Shown: positions 18,741-30,800 of the stretch, in pieces | Layout of the letters: every line of letters starts with the position of its first letter | How positions within the stretch are numbered: the stretch's first letter is position 1 | Assembly: GCA_032719365.1 (NCBI GenBank) | Contig: CM064867.1 | Span: 59,646,601 to 59,710,600 of the forward strand | Direction: 5' to 3' | Source: Prinsepia uniflora | Lineage: Eukaryota; Streptophyta; Magnoliopsida; Rosales; Rosaceae | Length of the DNA stretch: 64,000 nucleotides | Program-made: the position numbers and the translations under genes | The notes under the pieces: generated by a model | The model's input: only the letters and a program-made list of their open reading frames with translations | Databases searched by the model: none | What the model was told of the DNA's origin: nothing

Positions 18741-20952
18741 ACCTTCCCCCCTTAAATAATTTCGTCCTCGAAATTCCAACTATCCTGATTCCACATCCAC
18801 CTAGTGGAAAACAAGCTCAGTCACACCGTTAGATTTAACATCCCACGTATACGTCTACACCCACTAACCAGCATAATACTTGTCTGTACCCAGACGTTCC
18901 ATCACGAACCAACGTCGCATTGACTACACCGACCAAGTTGAGTGACATTGATCACATATTCCAAGTTGATATCGCTCGACAATTCTACCATTACGTTGAC
19001 ACATTTAGCTGACACATTCAACTTGACGGTTCTTCTCAATCACCAATCCACCCTGACATCTGCTCCCACTGGGAGTCACCAAATCTCACTCATCAATCCA
19101 CGCTAACACATCCAGCTAAACTATCATCACTTTGCTAGTCGCAAATCAATCCGGCATCTCTCCCACACCGAGAGTTATTAAATCTCACAGTTTCTCCACA
19201 TTTCTGGAATTTTACCACCTCAACATCACATGTCCCATAATGTCGCACTCAGCCAGCACTCACGGCTCCATGGTCATAGTTCGAATCACCAACACAAATC
19301 TAACTCACTATAGAGTCGCACCAAAGCATCTCGTACCAAAATTTTCTCATAAATCCATGCTACCATTAGTGAGAGTCATAGAGCAGCCGCTCCACGCAAA
19401 GCAACCTGTGGTTACACTAACCAACAACTCACTCAACCTGATTATAAGTATACCAATATCTCATTCGACCTGTGTGTAACTGGAACCCATTGAATACCTG
19501 CCCAGTATTGATACACATCACAACACTAGGGTGCCACTAGCCATCCACGGCTCTGAGCACCTGCTTATACAATCATTGAAATCACTCTGGCCCAGCGCAT
19601 AGTATCTAATGTCCAGTCCACATCCTCAAACAATCCAATGATATCGGAACTAAGCCAATTACCAACACGTTCATCAACATACCACTGGTATATCCTACAC
19701 ACCGTCACCAGGCACCACTCAGGCCTATCCAGTATCGATCCTCGCACAACGTACCCAGTACGTACATCCATGCACCAACCATCCTACAACATGGCTCGTA
19801 GCCAATCACGCGTCAATTGTAGAGCCCATATGTCCAGTCCAGTACTAGATAGATCAAATACTCCAACTCATCATCCAACACGAGTCCCATGGTCACCCGA
19901 CCATCATCACAATGTCTACTCCTAATCACGTAAACCAACACTTACTAATCCGAATCATGCCCACCAAGGCGTACCCATTCATGCCAAATGGACATCCAAT
20001 CTCACCCATGTCTACTGAGACGCAACAACTCTGAAGCTATCGATTACCTGCTCATTCAATTACCATATCATATTCGATTAACTTCGAAATGAAGCCAATC
20101 TCGTCATTCACACATCCAAGACTAACCAATCCGACCACGTCGGATACCCACTCATTCTATTAATATATCATACGAGATTAACCTCGAAAGGAAGTTAGTC
20201 CCATCATCCCCATATCCAAATATCCAAGACAGATCGTATACACCTTAATTCACTCAGTTACCGTCTCATACTGGATTAACTTCAAAAGGAAGTCGACGCA
20301 ACATTCCCATATCCGAATATCCAAATATTCGAGACAGAGTTTGGATAATCATTTTGTTCTATTCCAAGAGATTTTTCAACTGTCCCACAATACGATTTTC
20401 CTCTCCTCTTAACTTAGCATAATCAGCAAGACGGAGTCTACTAGCACGGTACGACATCACGCTCCACGCCATCCTGATCCACCACATAACCTGATCATTA
20501 AGATCACAATCCTCGATCGTCATAACACCCTATATCCTCAACATCACGATCTAGATCCACCTAGGATCCACACATGCTCACTCTCAGCTAATGACTAGAT
20601 TTCAAGTCATAGGGTCTTACATCCTCATTGATTTCGCATACTACCGAATCACTTCTCAACCATTTTCACATCTTAACGGGTCAGTTAACAACGAGACACG
20701 TCGAGACTGTGGGTTCTCTCTACTTACCTCACATCGATCCTTGTCATTCCACCTAGGAAAAATCAAGGATGATCCAAGACGATGACATCAAAATTCATCC
20801 TACGTGAGTGCAAACATAATCTCATTGCACTTACCACACCATGTAATCCCACATTGTCTGCCACCAAGCAGAAAATGAGAAATCTCATTCACCTAACTTT
20901 GAAATACCCAACTCTGCTTGATGACTCAAAACAAATCACGGGTCCACCAACC
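18741..20952 (-). other. TE-6 internal region, 3' (polypurine-tract side) part
   Basis: The polypurine tract is the minus strand of 18741-18753 (AAGGGGGGAAGGT), next to the conserved tttcgaggacgaaat block. The remaining 2.2 kb aligns by eye with 57904 to about 59720 in TE-14 but has no open frame with a recognisable domain. A short block at 20781-20812 (gatgacatcaaaattcat and on) recurs in TE-5 at 36202-36233. It ends exactly at the TE-7 insertion. Confidence 0.75.
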
Positions 20953-21313
20953 TGTAACGCCCCGAAAATCCAAAACTTGTAAAATATTAAAATAATGTGA
21001 AAATGACATTTTTACCCTTGATGACATATGGCTAAAAGTTGACTTTTTGTTTAAAATACTTTTTGCAAATTTTTCGAGTACCATTGTGTAGGTCTTGGAA
21101 CGCTGAATCCGTAGACAGGTGGCACGTCGAAAACGGAGCTCGTATGGAGAAGTTATGGGTCTGAGAAGTTCAGGGGCAAAATGGTCATTTGTGACCACAA
21201 GGGTAAAATGGTAATTGTGAACAGTAAAGTAATTAAATGGGACAATTGGCTGCAGTAGACTTATTTAAATGGGCCAATTGGCTAAATCAGCCCTTAGGAT
21301 GACTCAGGAAGAG

Positions 21314-21339
21314 TTGTGAGTGACACATGTCACTCACAA
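21314..21339. promoter_or_regulatory. Conserved dyad in the TE-7 5' LTR
   Basis: TTGTGAGTGACA and its exact complement form 12-bp arms around CA. Compared with TE-6, the tenth arm position outward is G paired with C instead of A paired with T, so both arms changed together. Confidence 0.65.
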
Positions 21340-22435
21340 ATGATCATTAGTGGCACTTTGTATAATTAATGGAATAAATCAGCTGTTAACTATGTTTCTA
21401 TACTTGCAGTCTTCGGCTAACTAAGATACACAGAGAACATCCTTCCTTCCTTGTGATCGATTAGCAACAAAACAAAGGAAACCAGTGCAATGAAGTGATC
21501 AATTAGTGTGAATTGGAGAGAAAAATCGAAAGAGGAACAAAGAAAACTCAGATAAACCTATACTAGGAATGCCCGAAAAACCACCCAAAAACCTTGATTC
21601 TCAATTTTAATTTTTGAGACACTTTGGTGTGAAATTGAGGTGAGATTAAGCTTTCTGGAAACAGGACGAACCAAACTGAATCAATTAGGAAGGAAATTGG
21701 TGGAGAAACCGTGACGAACAGACGCTGCAACTAGTTCGGAAAATCGAGCTTGAGTTCAGTGACTTAGAGGTAATAACTCATGAAATTGATCTCGAATTCG
21801 TGTTTATAATAGTCCTATGATGCTTCTGGTATGAACAATTGAAGGAAACATGTGATATTTGGATAGGACCCGAATCCAAACCTGACGGGTGTTCATCTTG
21901 AGTCGAGACGTTCTAGGGCTTATTTGATTAAATTGAACCTATATACCTGTAAATTAGATTGAAATGATAGTAATGAATGAAAGAACGGAAGAAATTGAGT
22001 TGGAATTGAAGGAAAGCGAGTCGGGTCTGATCGCGGGTTGCATACCCGTTTATCAGAGAAACAGGTGAGAATGGTGCACTGTAGCAGTCACTGTTCACGG
22101 CGCGTGGCTGTCACGAGCAGCCGCTTGCGGCGGCGCGTGAGGGCGCATGGCCGGGAATCTGAGGAAGGGTCCAACATCAATTTTGATACTCTCGATGATA
22201 CGGACCTATTAGCATTGATTTCGGGTCAATCGGATATGAACAGAGAGTAGTTTTGTGTACCCGAAGCGTATATGTTACGTTTAAAATAATATTATTTTAT
22301 GCCGACGATTAGAAAATTCGTACAGGGGATTATGTGATAAGCTAGTAATATTATATTATTTGTTTGACAGGCCCGAATACTTTCAGGACGTCAGAAGAAT
22401 ACGAGTAGCTCGAAACGGAACAATCTGGACGGTGT

Positions 22436-23317
22436 GTGAGTGGGCTTTTGTTTTCTACCCTAAATGCATGCATATATGTTTTAAAAGCTTTATAATATGA
22501 TTGGAAATGATTTGGTATAATTAATGTTTCGATATGATGATTTTCGGATTTTTGGGAATATTATATTATTTTATATGCTTTTCGGCACGATTTTCGAGAA
22601 AATTGTGAAACTGATATTTCGAGCTAAAGCTCGGGGTTTGAACTTGATTTTGACTCGGATTATGAGTCTGGTATTAGATTTGATGAATTATATTATGAAT
22701 GAGATTGTGATTGCGCAGATTTGCGTAAATTGGTTGATGGATTTGAGAAAAGTGTTTTTGGGCTTAAAACCCAGTTCAAAAATGGTTTTGATATTACATG
22801 CAACTGTTTTCACTGGTTTTCGTGATAATGATATATGAGGGCTTTCGGTGTGGAATATGTTTCCCCCCGAAATGGACCCTGGAGATAACGCTCGCCTCCG
22901 GGATGGAAGTGTTTACCCCGGAGAGGTCACGTAGCACGGTATGTTGTCGTGCAGCCAAATGGAGGCTCGACTCAGACCAGATGTGCTAGATTCTATGGAG
23001 GTCAGTCAGTGATATGTTCATGACGACCTGGATTGCCGGCTGGTGATGTGTTCACAGCAGCGGATGCTCGGGATTTGAGCGGTCCTTGAACCTATTGATT
23101 TGCACGCGTTGCAGGGATAACGTGACTCTATATTGGACCTGGATTCTGTGTTTTTATTGATGTTTGAGATTTATATTCATATCTTAATTATTTGATTTAT
23201 GAGTTATGATATACGTGCATGTTTGTGAAAACTGGAGGGTAGGACTATATTTTGATAAATGTATTTCTAAACTTGATTTTTGTCCACTCACACCTTTGAT
23301 GTTTTATTTGCCCTCCA
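22436..23317 (+). other. Intron-like module in the TE-7 5' LTR
   Basis: Donor-like GTGAGTGGGC (22436-22445), ATGCATGCAT (22464-22473), complement GTCCACTCAC (23281-23290), then a T-rich tract and tttgccctccag with AG at 23316-23317. The span is 882 nt. The CTCAC inside the complement fits the loose plant branch-point pattern and lies 27 nt before AG. In the 3' LTR the module is at 29620-30502. Confidence 0.5.
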
Positions 23318-23618
23318 GGCCAGTGCACAGATACTGAGGCTAATATCAAGGCTGAGGAATAAACGGACCATTGCGTACTCAAACACCTTGCTGCGTAGGA
23401 TTTTGCTCCCTACATGTAAATATTTCCTATGCTCTATAAACCTGTTGACTAGGTCAACGGTCTCGGAATACTGAACTATCCTTTGTCTGACAATGTTTAT
23501 CGTTTGTATGTTCTATATGTATGTATATGAAACTACTTTTTGTACTTTCGAGTTATTGTCAGACGGGAGCAGGATCTTTCACGGTTATCGAGGGATAATC
23601 GGGATGGGTCTTGTCAAT

Positions 23619-23630
23619 TGGTATCAGAGC
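23619..23630 (+). other. TE-7 primer-binding site (initiator Met tRNA)
   Basis: TGGTATCAGAGC lies two bases downstream of the 5' LTR end, the standard arrangement for plant Ty3 elements. Confidence 0.95.
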
Positions 23631-23707
23631 ACTAGGTTGCGGTCTGAGTTTTGCACATTATGTGCATGTCTGGTTAACTGATCTGTTTTATGTACAGATA
23701 CCTCTAT

Positions 23708-26700
23708 ATGCCTCCGCGACGCGAGCCTCATGCACAGCCTGGCGAAGAAATGGAGGGTCCAGATGTAGAGAGAGCTCAACGTTTGGGGGCCACGAGTTTT
23801 ACGGGTCAGACTAACCCAGATGAGGCGTATGATTGGGTTACACAGTCGGAACGGATTTTCGAAATCATGCGATGTCCACCAGGAGACATGGTTCCTTTAT
23901 CCACGTTTATGCTGAGTAGTCAGGCGTACAGATGGTGGCGTGGATTGCAGTTGACGGGATTGGATGCCAACACCTTGAGTTGGGAGGACTTCAGGCACCG
24001 TTTCCTAGATCAGTTTTATCCTCGTTTTTTCCGTAATGCCAAGGAAGTGGAGTTTCTTCAACTGAAACAAGGAGATCTATCTGTGGCTGATTATGAGCAA
24101 AAGTTATTGAACCTAGCAATATTTGCCCCTCTATATGTGTCTACCGAGGAGGACAAGTGTAGGAGGTTTGAGCAGGGGTTAAAGAATGAGATCCGTGGTG
24201 CTGTGACAGTGGGATCATATGCTTCTCTGAGGGAGTTGTCCGATGTAGCTGCCAAAGTTGAGGTGACTTTACCAGCACCACAGCAGTTTTCAGGCTATGG
24301 TCGGCGCCGAGAACGACAGTATCAGGGAGCGCCGAGTCAGAGATGGCCAAAAAGGGGAGGCTCTAGTTCTGGATCATCTGGTGGTACTCGTTCGAGTTAT
24401 GGTCGTGGGAATGCACCGAGATTTGGGTCTCAATCTTCGGCAACAGTGCAGTCTAGTGAAGCATCAGTGGGATCAGCCAACCGACAGAACAGCGGGCCCA
24501 TTCAGGGTAATGTGCTTGTTTGCTTTTACTGTCGGGAGCCGGGCCATTTTAAGAAGGACTGCCCACGTTTGGTTGGTAGTGGTGCCGGTTGGGGCACTGC
24601 TGAGCAGAGTCGGAGTACGGCATCGACTTCTGATATGACTGGGGGGAGAGGAACTGGTCGAGGACGTGGTAACTCACGAGGACGTGGTCAGACTTCGGGA
24701 CCACAGGCTCGAGTTTTTGCTGTTACTCAGCAGGAGGCTCGATCTACCCTAGTAGTGGTGACAGGTATGCTTCCTATTTTTGGTCATCATGCACGTACCT
24801 TAATAGACCTGGGAGCTACTCATTCATTTGTTTCTCGTACTTATGCAACCTTAGCTGATAGAGAAATTTCTGCACTTGGTTGTGATATGGGAGTCGGTAC
24901 GCCGACTGGTGATATTTATGTAGTCAACCAGGTGATACGAGATTATCCTGTATTGATATGGGGTGTGCATCTCGTGGCTGATTTAATTTCGTTAGAATTA
25001 TGCGATTTTGATGTTATCCTTAGGATGGATTGGGTGACAACCCATCATGCCTCTATCGAATGTTTTGATAAGAGGGTGATACTCCGGAGTCCAGGATTAC
25101 CGGAAGTCATATTCCAGGGAGATCGGCAAATGTTACCCACCAAAGTCATATCGGCTCTCACAGCAGAGAGATTGTTGCAGAAAGGTTTCCAAGGTTATCT
25201 AGCACATGTGATTGATGTACGGGATACCCCAGTTAAGGTCGAGGACATCCCTATCGTCTGTGAGTTCCCAGATGTGTTTCCTGAGGATTTACCAGGGTTA
25301 CCACCGCATAGGAAGATGGAGTTTACCATTGATTTGATTCCTGGTACACGACCTATTTCTTTGCCTCCTTATCGCATGGCACCAACTGAGTTAAGGGAAT
25401 TAAAGGTGCAATTACAAGATCTAGTCGATATGGGATTCATTCGATCGAGTGTATCACCGTGGGGAGCCCCCGTACTGTTTGTGAAAAAGAAAGAAGGCAG
25501 TTTGAGAATGTGTATGGATTACAGGCAACTAAACAAGATGACGATCAAGAATAAGTATCCTTTGCCTCGAATTGATTATTTATTTGATCAATTAAGGGGA
25601 GCTACATATTTTTCGAAGATTGATCTTCGTTCTGGTTATCATCAGCTGCGGATTCGAGAAGAGGATATTCCGAAAACAGCCTTTCGGACTCGGTATGGTC
25701 ATTATGAGTTTCTCGTGATGCCCTTTGGGTTAACCAATGCTCCGGCAACATTTATGGACTTGATGAACCGAGTATTCCGGAAATATCTTGATCAGTTTTT
25801 CATTGTGTTTATTGATGATATTTTAGTATATTCAAAGACTGCGAAGGCGCACGAGAAGCACCTGAGACTTGTGCTTGGAACTCTGAGGGAGAATCAACTG
25901 TTTGCTAAACTGAGTAAATGCCAATTTTGGCTGACGAGTGTGGGATTTCTGGGACATGTGATATCTGCGGAAGGAATTTATGTTGATCCCCAGAAAATTG
26001 AAGCAGTGGCAAATTGGGAACAACCCACAACAGTGACTGAAGTGAGAAGCTTTTTGGGTTTGGCCGGTTACTACAAACGTTTTGTGGAAGGATTCTCTAC
26101 GATTACTGCTCCTTTGACTCGTTTGACCAGGAAGGGAGTTAAGTTCATTTGGGATGAGATTTGTGAGCAGAGTTTTCAGGAATTGAAGAAATGATTTACA
26201 TCCGCTCTAGTATTGGCTCTTCCAGATGACAGTGGAGAATTTGAAGTCTATACTGATGCATCCTTACACGGCTTAGGGTGTATGCTGATGCAGCATAGGA
26301 AAGTGATTGCTTATGCTTCTCGACAATTAAAACCGTACGAGCGCAACTATCCTACCCATGATTTGGAATTGGCAGCAGTAGTGCATGCGCTAAAGATCTG
26401 GAGACATTATCTATATGGGGAGACCTGCCGGCTGTTTACGGATCACAAAAGTTTGAAATACTTTTTCACCCAGAAGGAGCTAAATGTGAGGCAGAGAAGA
26501 TGGTTGGAATTGCTTAAGGATTATGATTGCACGATTGAATACCATCCTGGAAAGGCAAACGTGGTGGCTGATGCATTAAGTCAGAAATCAGCACATTCAG
26601 TAGCTCATTTACGGACGATACACTTGCCTCTATTAGTTGAACTGCGTAAGACTGGTGTTGTGTTGGGACTTGATAGTCAAGATGGTTTGGTAGCAAGTTT

Positions 26701-28100
26701 CCAGGTGCGACCAATCCTGATTGATCAGATTATTGATGCTCAATTTCAAGACGCGACTTTATGTATTCTACCCATTGAAGTAGAAGCAGGAGAACGACAG
26801 GATTATGCAGTGAATGAGGACGGAGCCTTAACCACAGAAGGGAGATTATGTGTACCTTCATAGTTCTGCATACGCTATGCATCCAGGAAGAACAAAAATG
26901 TATCGTACTCTCCGAGAACATTACTGGTGGCCTGGTATGAAACGCGAAATTACTGTGTATGTAAGTAAATGTTTGATATGTCAGCAGGTAAAGGCGGAGA
27001 GACAGAGACCTTATGGAGCACTACAACCGCTTCCTATTCCCGAGTGGAAATGGGATCATGTAACCAAGGATTTTGTGTTTAAACTTCCGAGGACGCCTAA
27101 AGGCCACGATGGAGTTTGGGTGATTGTAGACAGACTTACCAAGTCAGCACATTTCTTACCTGTGAAGGAAGACTTTCAGCTGACTCAGTACGCTAACTTG
27201 TTCATTAATGAGATCATCCGGTTACATGGTACACCTGCCTCTATTGTTTTAGATCGAGATCCGCGATTTACATCTAGATTCTAGCAAAGCCTACAGGAAG
27301 CTTTTGGAACAAGATTGCATTTTAGTACAGCATTCCATCCTCAGACCGACGGACAATCCGAGCGGACCATTCAAACCTTGGAAGATATGATGAGAGCATG
27401 TGTTTTGCAATTCCAGGGTACTTGGGAGTCACATTTGCCATTGATGGAATTCGCCTATAATAACAGTTATCAAGTATTGGAATGGCACCTTATGAAACCC
27501 TATATGGACGCCAGTGCCGAACCCCTTTGTGTTGGACAGAAGTGGGTGAAAGAAAATTGTCTAAGTCCGAATTGATTGATCCGACGACATAGAAAGTTAA
27601 GCTCATCCGAGATAGACTCAAGGCAGCCCAGGACAGGCAAAAGAGCTACGTGGATCGGCGTGTCAGAGATCTTGAATTTGCAGTAGGAGATTGGGTTTTT
27701 CTGAAGTTATTCCCTTGGAAAGGTATAGTACGATTTGGCAGATGCGGGAAATTAAGCCCCCGTTTCATCGGACCTTATGAGATTATCGAGCGGATTGGCC
27801 GAGTTGCTTACCGATTAGCATTACCATCGGAGCTTTCCAGAGTTCATAACGTCTTTCATGTATCAATGCTACGGAATTATGTGTACGACGAGTCCCATGT
27901 ATTAGAAGAACAACCTATTGAGCTCAGAGAAGACCTAAGCTTTGAGGAACAACCAGTACAAATCCTGGATCGAAAGGATAAGGTACTCCGTCGAAAAACA
28001 ATTCCTCTAGTGAAAGTGCTTTGGCGAAATCAGAATGTATAAGAGGCTACTTGGGAACCTGAAGCTCAGATGCGAGAGCAGTATCCGTACTTGTTTCCGT
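23708..28100 (+). pseudogene. TE-7 gag-pol, recently inactivated
   Basis: It starts at MPPRREPHAQPG (23708); an upstream ATG at 23690 is less like the family start. In order: Gag with the CCHC knuckle CFYCREPGHFKKDC (24531-24572); protease with DLGATHSF (about 24806); RT with the FIDD catalytic box (25808-25819); RNase H with YTDASLHGLG (from about 26249); integrase with CLICQQVKAERQRPYG (about 26973) and DRDPRFTS (about 27255); and a C-terminal chromodomain-like VKVLWRNQ...ATWEPE segment near 28013-28067. Lesions: TGA at 26192, a deletion of roughly 40 bp with frameshift near 26859, TAG at 27282, a frameshift near 27470, TAG at 27590 and TAA at 28040. The first 828 codons, Gag through RT, remain open. 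Confidence 0.93.
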
Positions 28101-28124
28101 GAAATTTCGGGGACGAAATTCCCT

Positions 28125-28135
28125 AAGGGGGAAGG
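28125..28135 (+). other. TE-7 polypurine tract
   Basis: AAGGGGGAAGG is immediately followed by the 3' LTR start. The conserved ggggacgaaattcc block precedes it. Confidence 0.9.
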
Positions 28136-28136
28136 T

Positions 28137-30800
28137 TGTAACGCCCCGAAAATCCAAAACTTGTAAAATATTAAAATAATGTGAAAATGACATTTTTACC
28201 CTTGATGACATATGGCTAAAAGTAGACTTTTTGTTTAAAATACTTTTTGCAAATTTTTCGAGTACCATTGTGTAGGTCTCGGAACGCTGAATCCGTAGAC
28301 AAGTGGCACGTCGAAAACGGAGCTCGTATGGAGAAGTTATGGGTCTGAGAAGTTCAGGGGCAAAATGGTTATTTGTGACCACAAGGGTAAAATGGTAATT
28401 ATGAACAGTAAAGTAATTAAATGGGACAATTGGCTGCAGTAGACTTATTTAAATGGGCTAATTGGCTGAATCAGCCCTTAGGATGACTCAGGAAGAGTCG
28501 TGAGTGACACATGTCACTCACAAATGATCATTAGTGGCACGTTGTATAATTAATGGAATAAATCAGCTGTTAACTATGTTTCTATACTTGCAGTCTTCGA
28601 CTAACTAAGATACACAGAGAACATCCTTCCTTCCTTGTGATCGATTAGCAACAAAACAAAGGAAACCAGTGCAATGAAGTGATCAATTAGTGTGAATTGG
28701 AGAGAAAAATCGAAAGAGGAACAAAGAAAACTCAGATAAACCTATACTGGGAATGCCCGAAAAACCACCCAAAAACCTTGATTCTCGATTTTAATTTTTG
28801 AGACAGTTTGGTGTGAAATTGAGGTGAGATTAAGCTTTCTGGAAACAGGACGAACCAAACTGAATCAATTGGGAAGGAAATTGGTGGAGAAACCGTGACG
28901 AACAGACGCTGCAACTAGTTCGGAAAATCGAGCTTGAGTTCAGTGACTTAGAGGTAATAACTCATGAAATTGATCTCGAATTCGTGTTTATAATAATCCT
29001 ATGATGCTTCTGGTATGAACAATTGAAGGAAACAGGTGATATTTGGATAGGACCCGAATCCAAACCTGACGGGTGTTCATCTTGAGTCGAGACGTTCTAG
29101 GGCTTATTTGATTAAATTGAACCTATAGACCTGTAAATTAGATTGAAATGATAGTAATGAATGAAAGAACGGAAGAAATTGAGTTGGAATTGAAGGAAAG
29201 CGAGTCGGGTCTGATCGCGGGTTGCAGACCCGTTTATCAGAGAAACGAGTGAGAGTGGTGCACTGTAGCAGGCACTGTTCACGGCGCGTGGCTGTCACGC
29301 GCAGCCGCTTGCGGCGGCGCGTGAGGGCGCGTGGCAGGGAATCTGAGGAAGGGTCCAACAGCAATTTTGATACTCTCGAGGATACGGACCTATTAGCGTT
29401 GATTTCGGGTCAATCGGATATGAACTGAGAGTAGTTTTGTGTACCCGCAACGTATAGGTTACGTTTAAAATAATATTATTTTATTCCGACGATTAGAAAA
29501 TTCGTACAGTGGATTATGTGATAAGCTAGTAAAATTATATTATTATTTTGACAGGCCCGAATACTTTCAGGACGTCGGAAGAATACGAACAGCTCGAAAC
29601 GGAACAATCTGGAAGGTGTGTGAGTGGGCTTTTGTTTTCTACCCTAAATGCATGCATATATGTTTTAAAAACTTTATAATATGATTGGAAATGATTTGGT
29701 ATAATTAATGTTTCAATATGATGATTTTTGGATTTTTGGGAATATTATATTATTTTATATGCTTTTCGGCACGATTTTCGAGAAAATTGTGAAACTGATA
29801 TTTCGAGCTAAGGCTCGAGGTTTGAACTTGATTTTGACTCGGATTATGAGTCTGGTATTAGATTTGATGAATTATATTATGAATGAGATTGTGATTGTGC
29901 CGATTTGCGTAAATTGGTTGATGGATTTGAGAAAAGTGTTTTTGGGCTTAAAGCCCAGTTCAAAAATGGTTTTGATATTACATGCAACTGTTTTCACTGG
30001 TTTTCATGATAATGATATATGAGGGCTTTCGGTGTGGAATATGTTTCCCCCCGAAATGGACCCTAGAGATAACGCTCGCCTCCGGGATGGAATTGTTTAC
30101 CCCGGAGAGGTCACGTAGCACGGTATGTTGTCGTGCAGCCAAATGGAGGCTCGACTCAGACCAGATGTGCTGGATTCTATGGAGGTCAGTCAGTGATATG
30201 TTCATGGCGATCTGGATTGCCGGCTGGTGATGTGTTCACAGCAGCGGATGCTCGGGATTTGAGCGGTCCTTGAGCCTATTGATTTGCACGCGTTGCAGGG
30301 ATAACGTGACTCTATATTGGACCTGGATTCTGTGTTTTTATTGATGTTTGAGATTTATATTCATATCTTAATTATTTGATTTATGAGTTATGATATGCGT
30401 GCATGTTTGTGAAAACTGGAGGGTAAGACTATATTTTGATAAATGTATTTCTAAACTTGATTTTTGTCCACTCATACCTTTGATGTTTTATTTGCCCTCC
30501 AGGCCAGTGCACAGATACTGAGGCTAATATCGAGGCTGAGGAATAAACGGATCATTGCGTACTCAGACACCTTGCTGCGTAGGATTTTGCTCCCTACATG
30601 TAAATATTTCCTATGCTCTGTAAACCTGTTGACTAGGTCAACGGCCTCGGAATACTGAACTATCCCTTGTCTGACAATGTTTATCGTTTGTATGTTCTAT
30701 ATGTATGTATATGAAACTAATTTTTGTACTTTCGAGTTATTGTCAGACGGGAGCATGATCTTTCACGGTTATCGAGGGATAATCGGGATGGGTCTTGTCA
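28137..30800 (+). repeat. TE-7 3' LTR
   Basis: It has the same length as the 5' LTR. The dyad core is at 28500-28521 and GGAGAGGTCAC at 30104-30114. The intron-like module is donor 29620-29629, complement 30466-30475 (last base changed to T) and AG 30501-30502. The CGCG block at about 29280-29335 keeps the CpGs that the 5' copy lost. Confidence 0.92.

Larger units (their letters stand above)
20953..23616 (+). repeat. TE-7 5' LTR
   Basis: It starts tgtaacgccccg and ends ttgtca. In sense order it shows the W-box-like and GGGCAAAATGGTC block, the acaggtggcacg module (about 21097-21145), the dyad (21314-21339), a CGCG block (22098-22152), the intron-like module (22436-23317) and GGAGAGGTCAC (22920-22930). 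The CGCG block has lost two CpGs relative to the 3' copy. Confidence 0.92.
20953..30800 (+). mobile_element. TE-7: full-length Ty3 chromovirus, Tekay-like
   Basis: This is a 9848-bp element with two LTRs of identical length (2664 bp; 20953-23616 and 28137-30800), TG...CA ends, primer site 23619-23630 and polypurine tract 28125-28135. TSD is aacc (20949-20952, 30801-30804). The uninterrupted target is preserved in TE-14 at about 59711-59730, which confirms the boundaries. I count 10 substitutions in the first ~480 LTR positions, 8 of them transitions. Gag-pol is complete in order but carries several disabling lesions. The RT and integrase motifs and the C-terminal chromodomain-like segment point to the Tekay (Del) lineage. 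Confidence 0.93.

Noticed and set aside
20949..20953. A 5-bp duplication for TE-7
   Set aside because: The left flank is caacc and the right flank aacca; only aacc is shared, and the empty site in TE-14 is compatible with 4 bp.
22038..22250. Small open frame in the TE-7 LTR (and its copy at 29222-29428), Arg-rich
   Set aside because: It overlaps the CGCG block; arginine richness comes from CGC/CGG codons, and the two copies are LTR duplicates.
22524..22838. 104-codon hydrophobic frame in TE-7 LTRs (also 29708-30022)
   Set aside because: It lies inside the intron-like unit in AT-rich sequence; the hydrophobic look follows from TTT/ATT codons.
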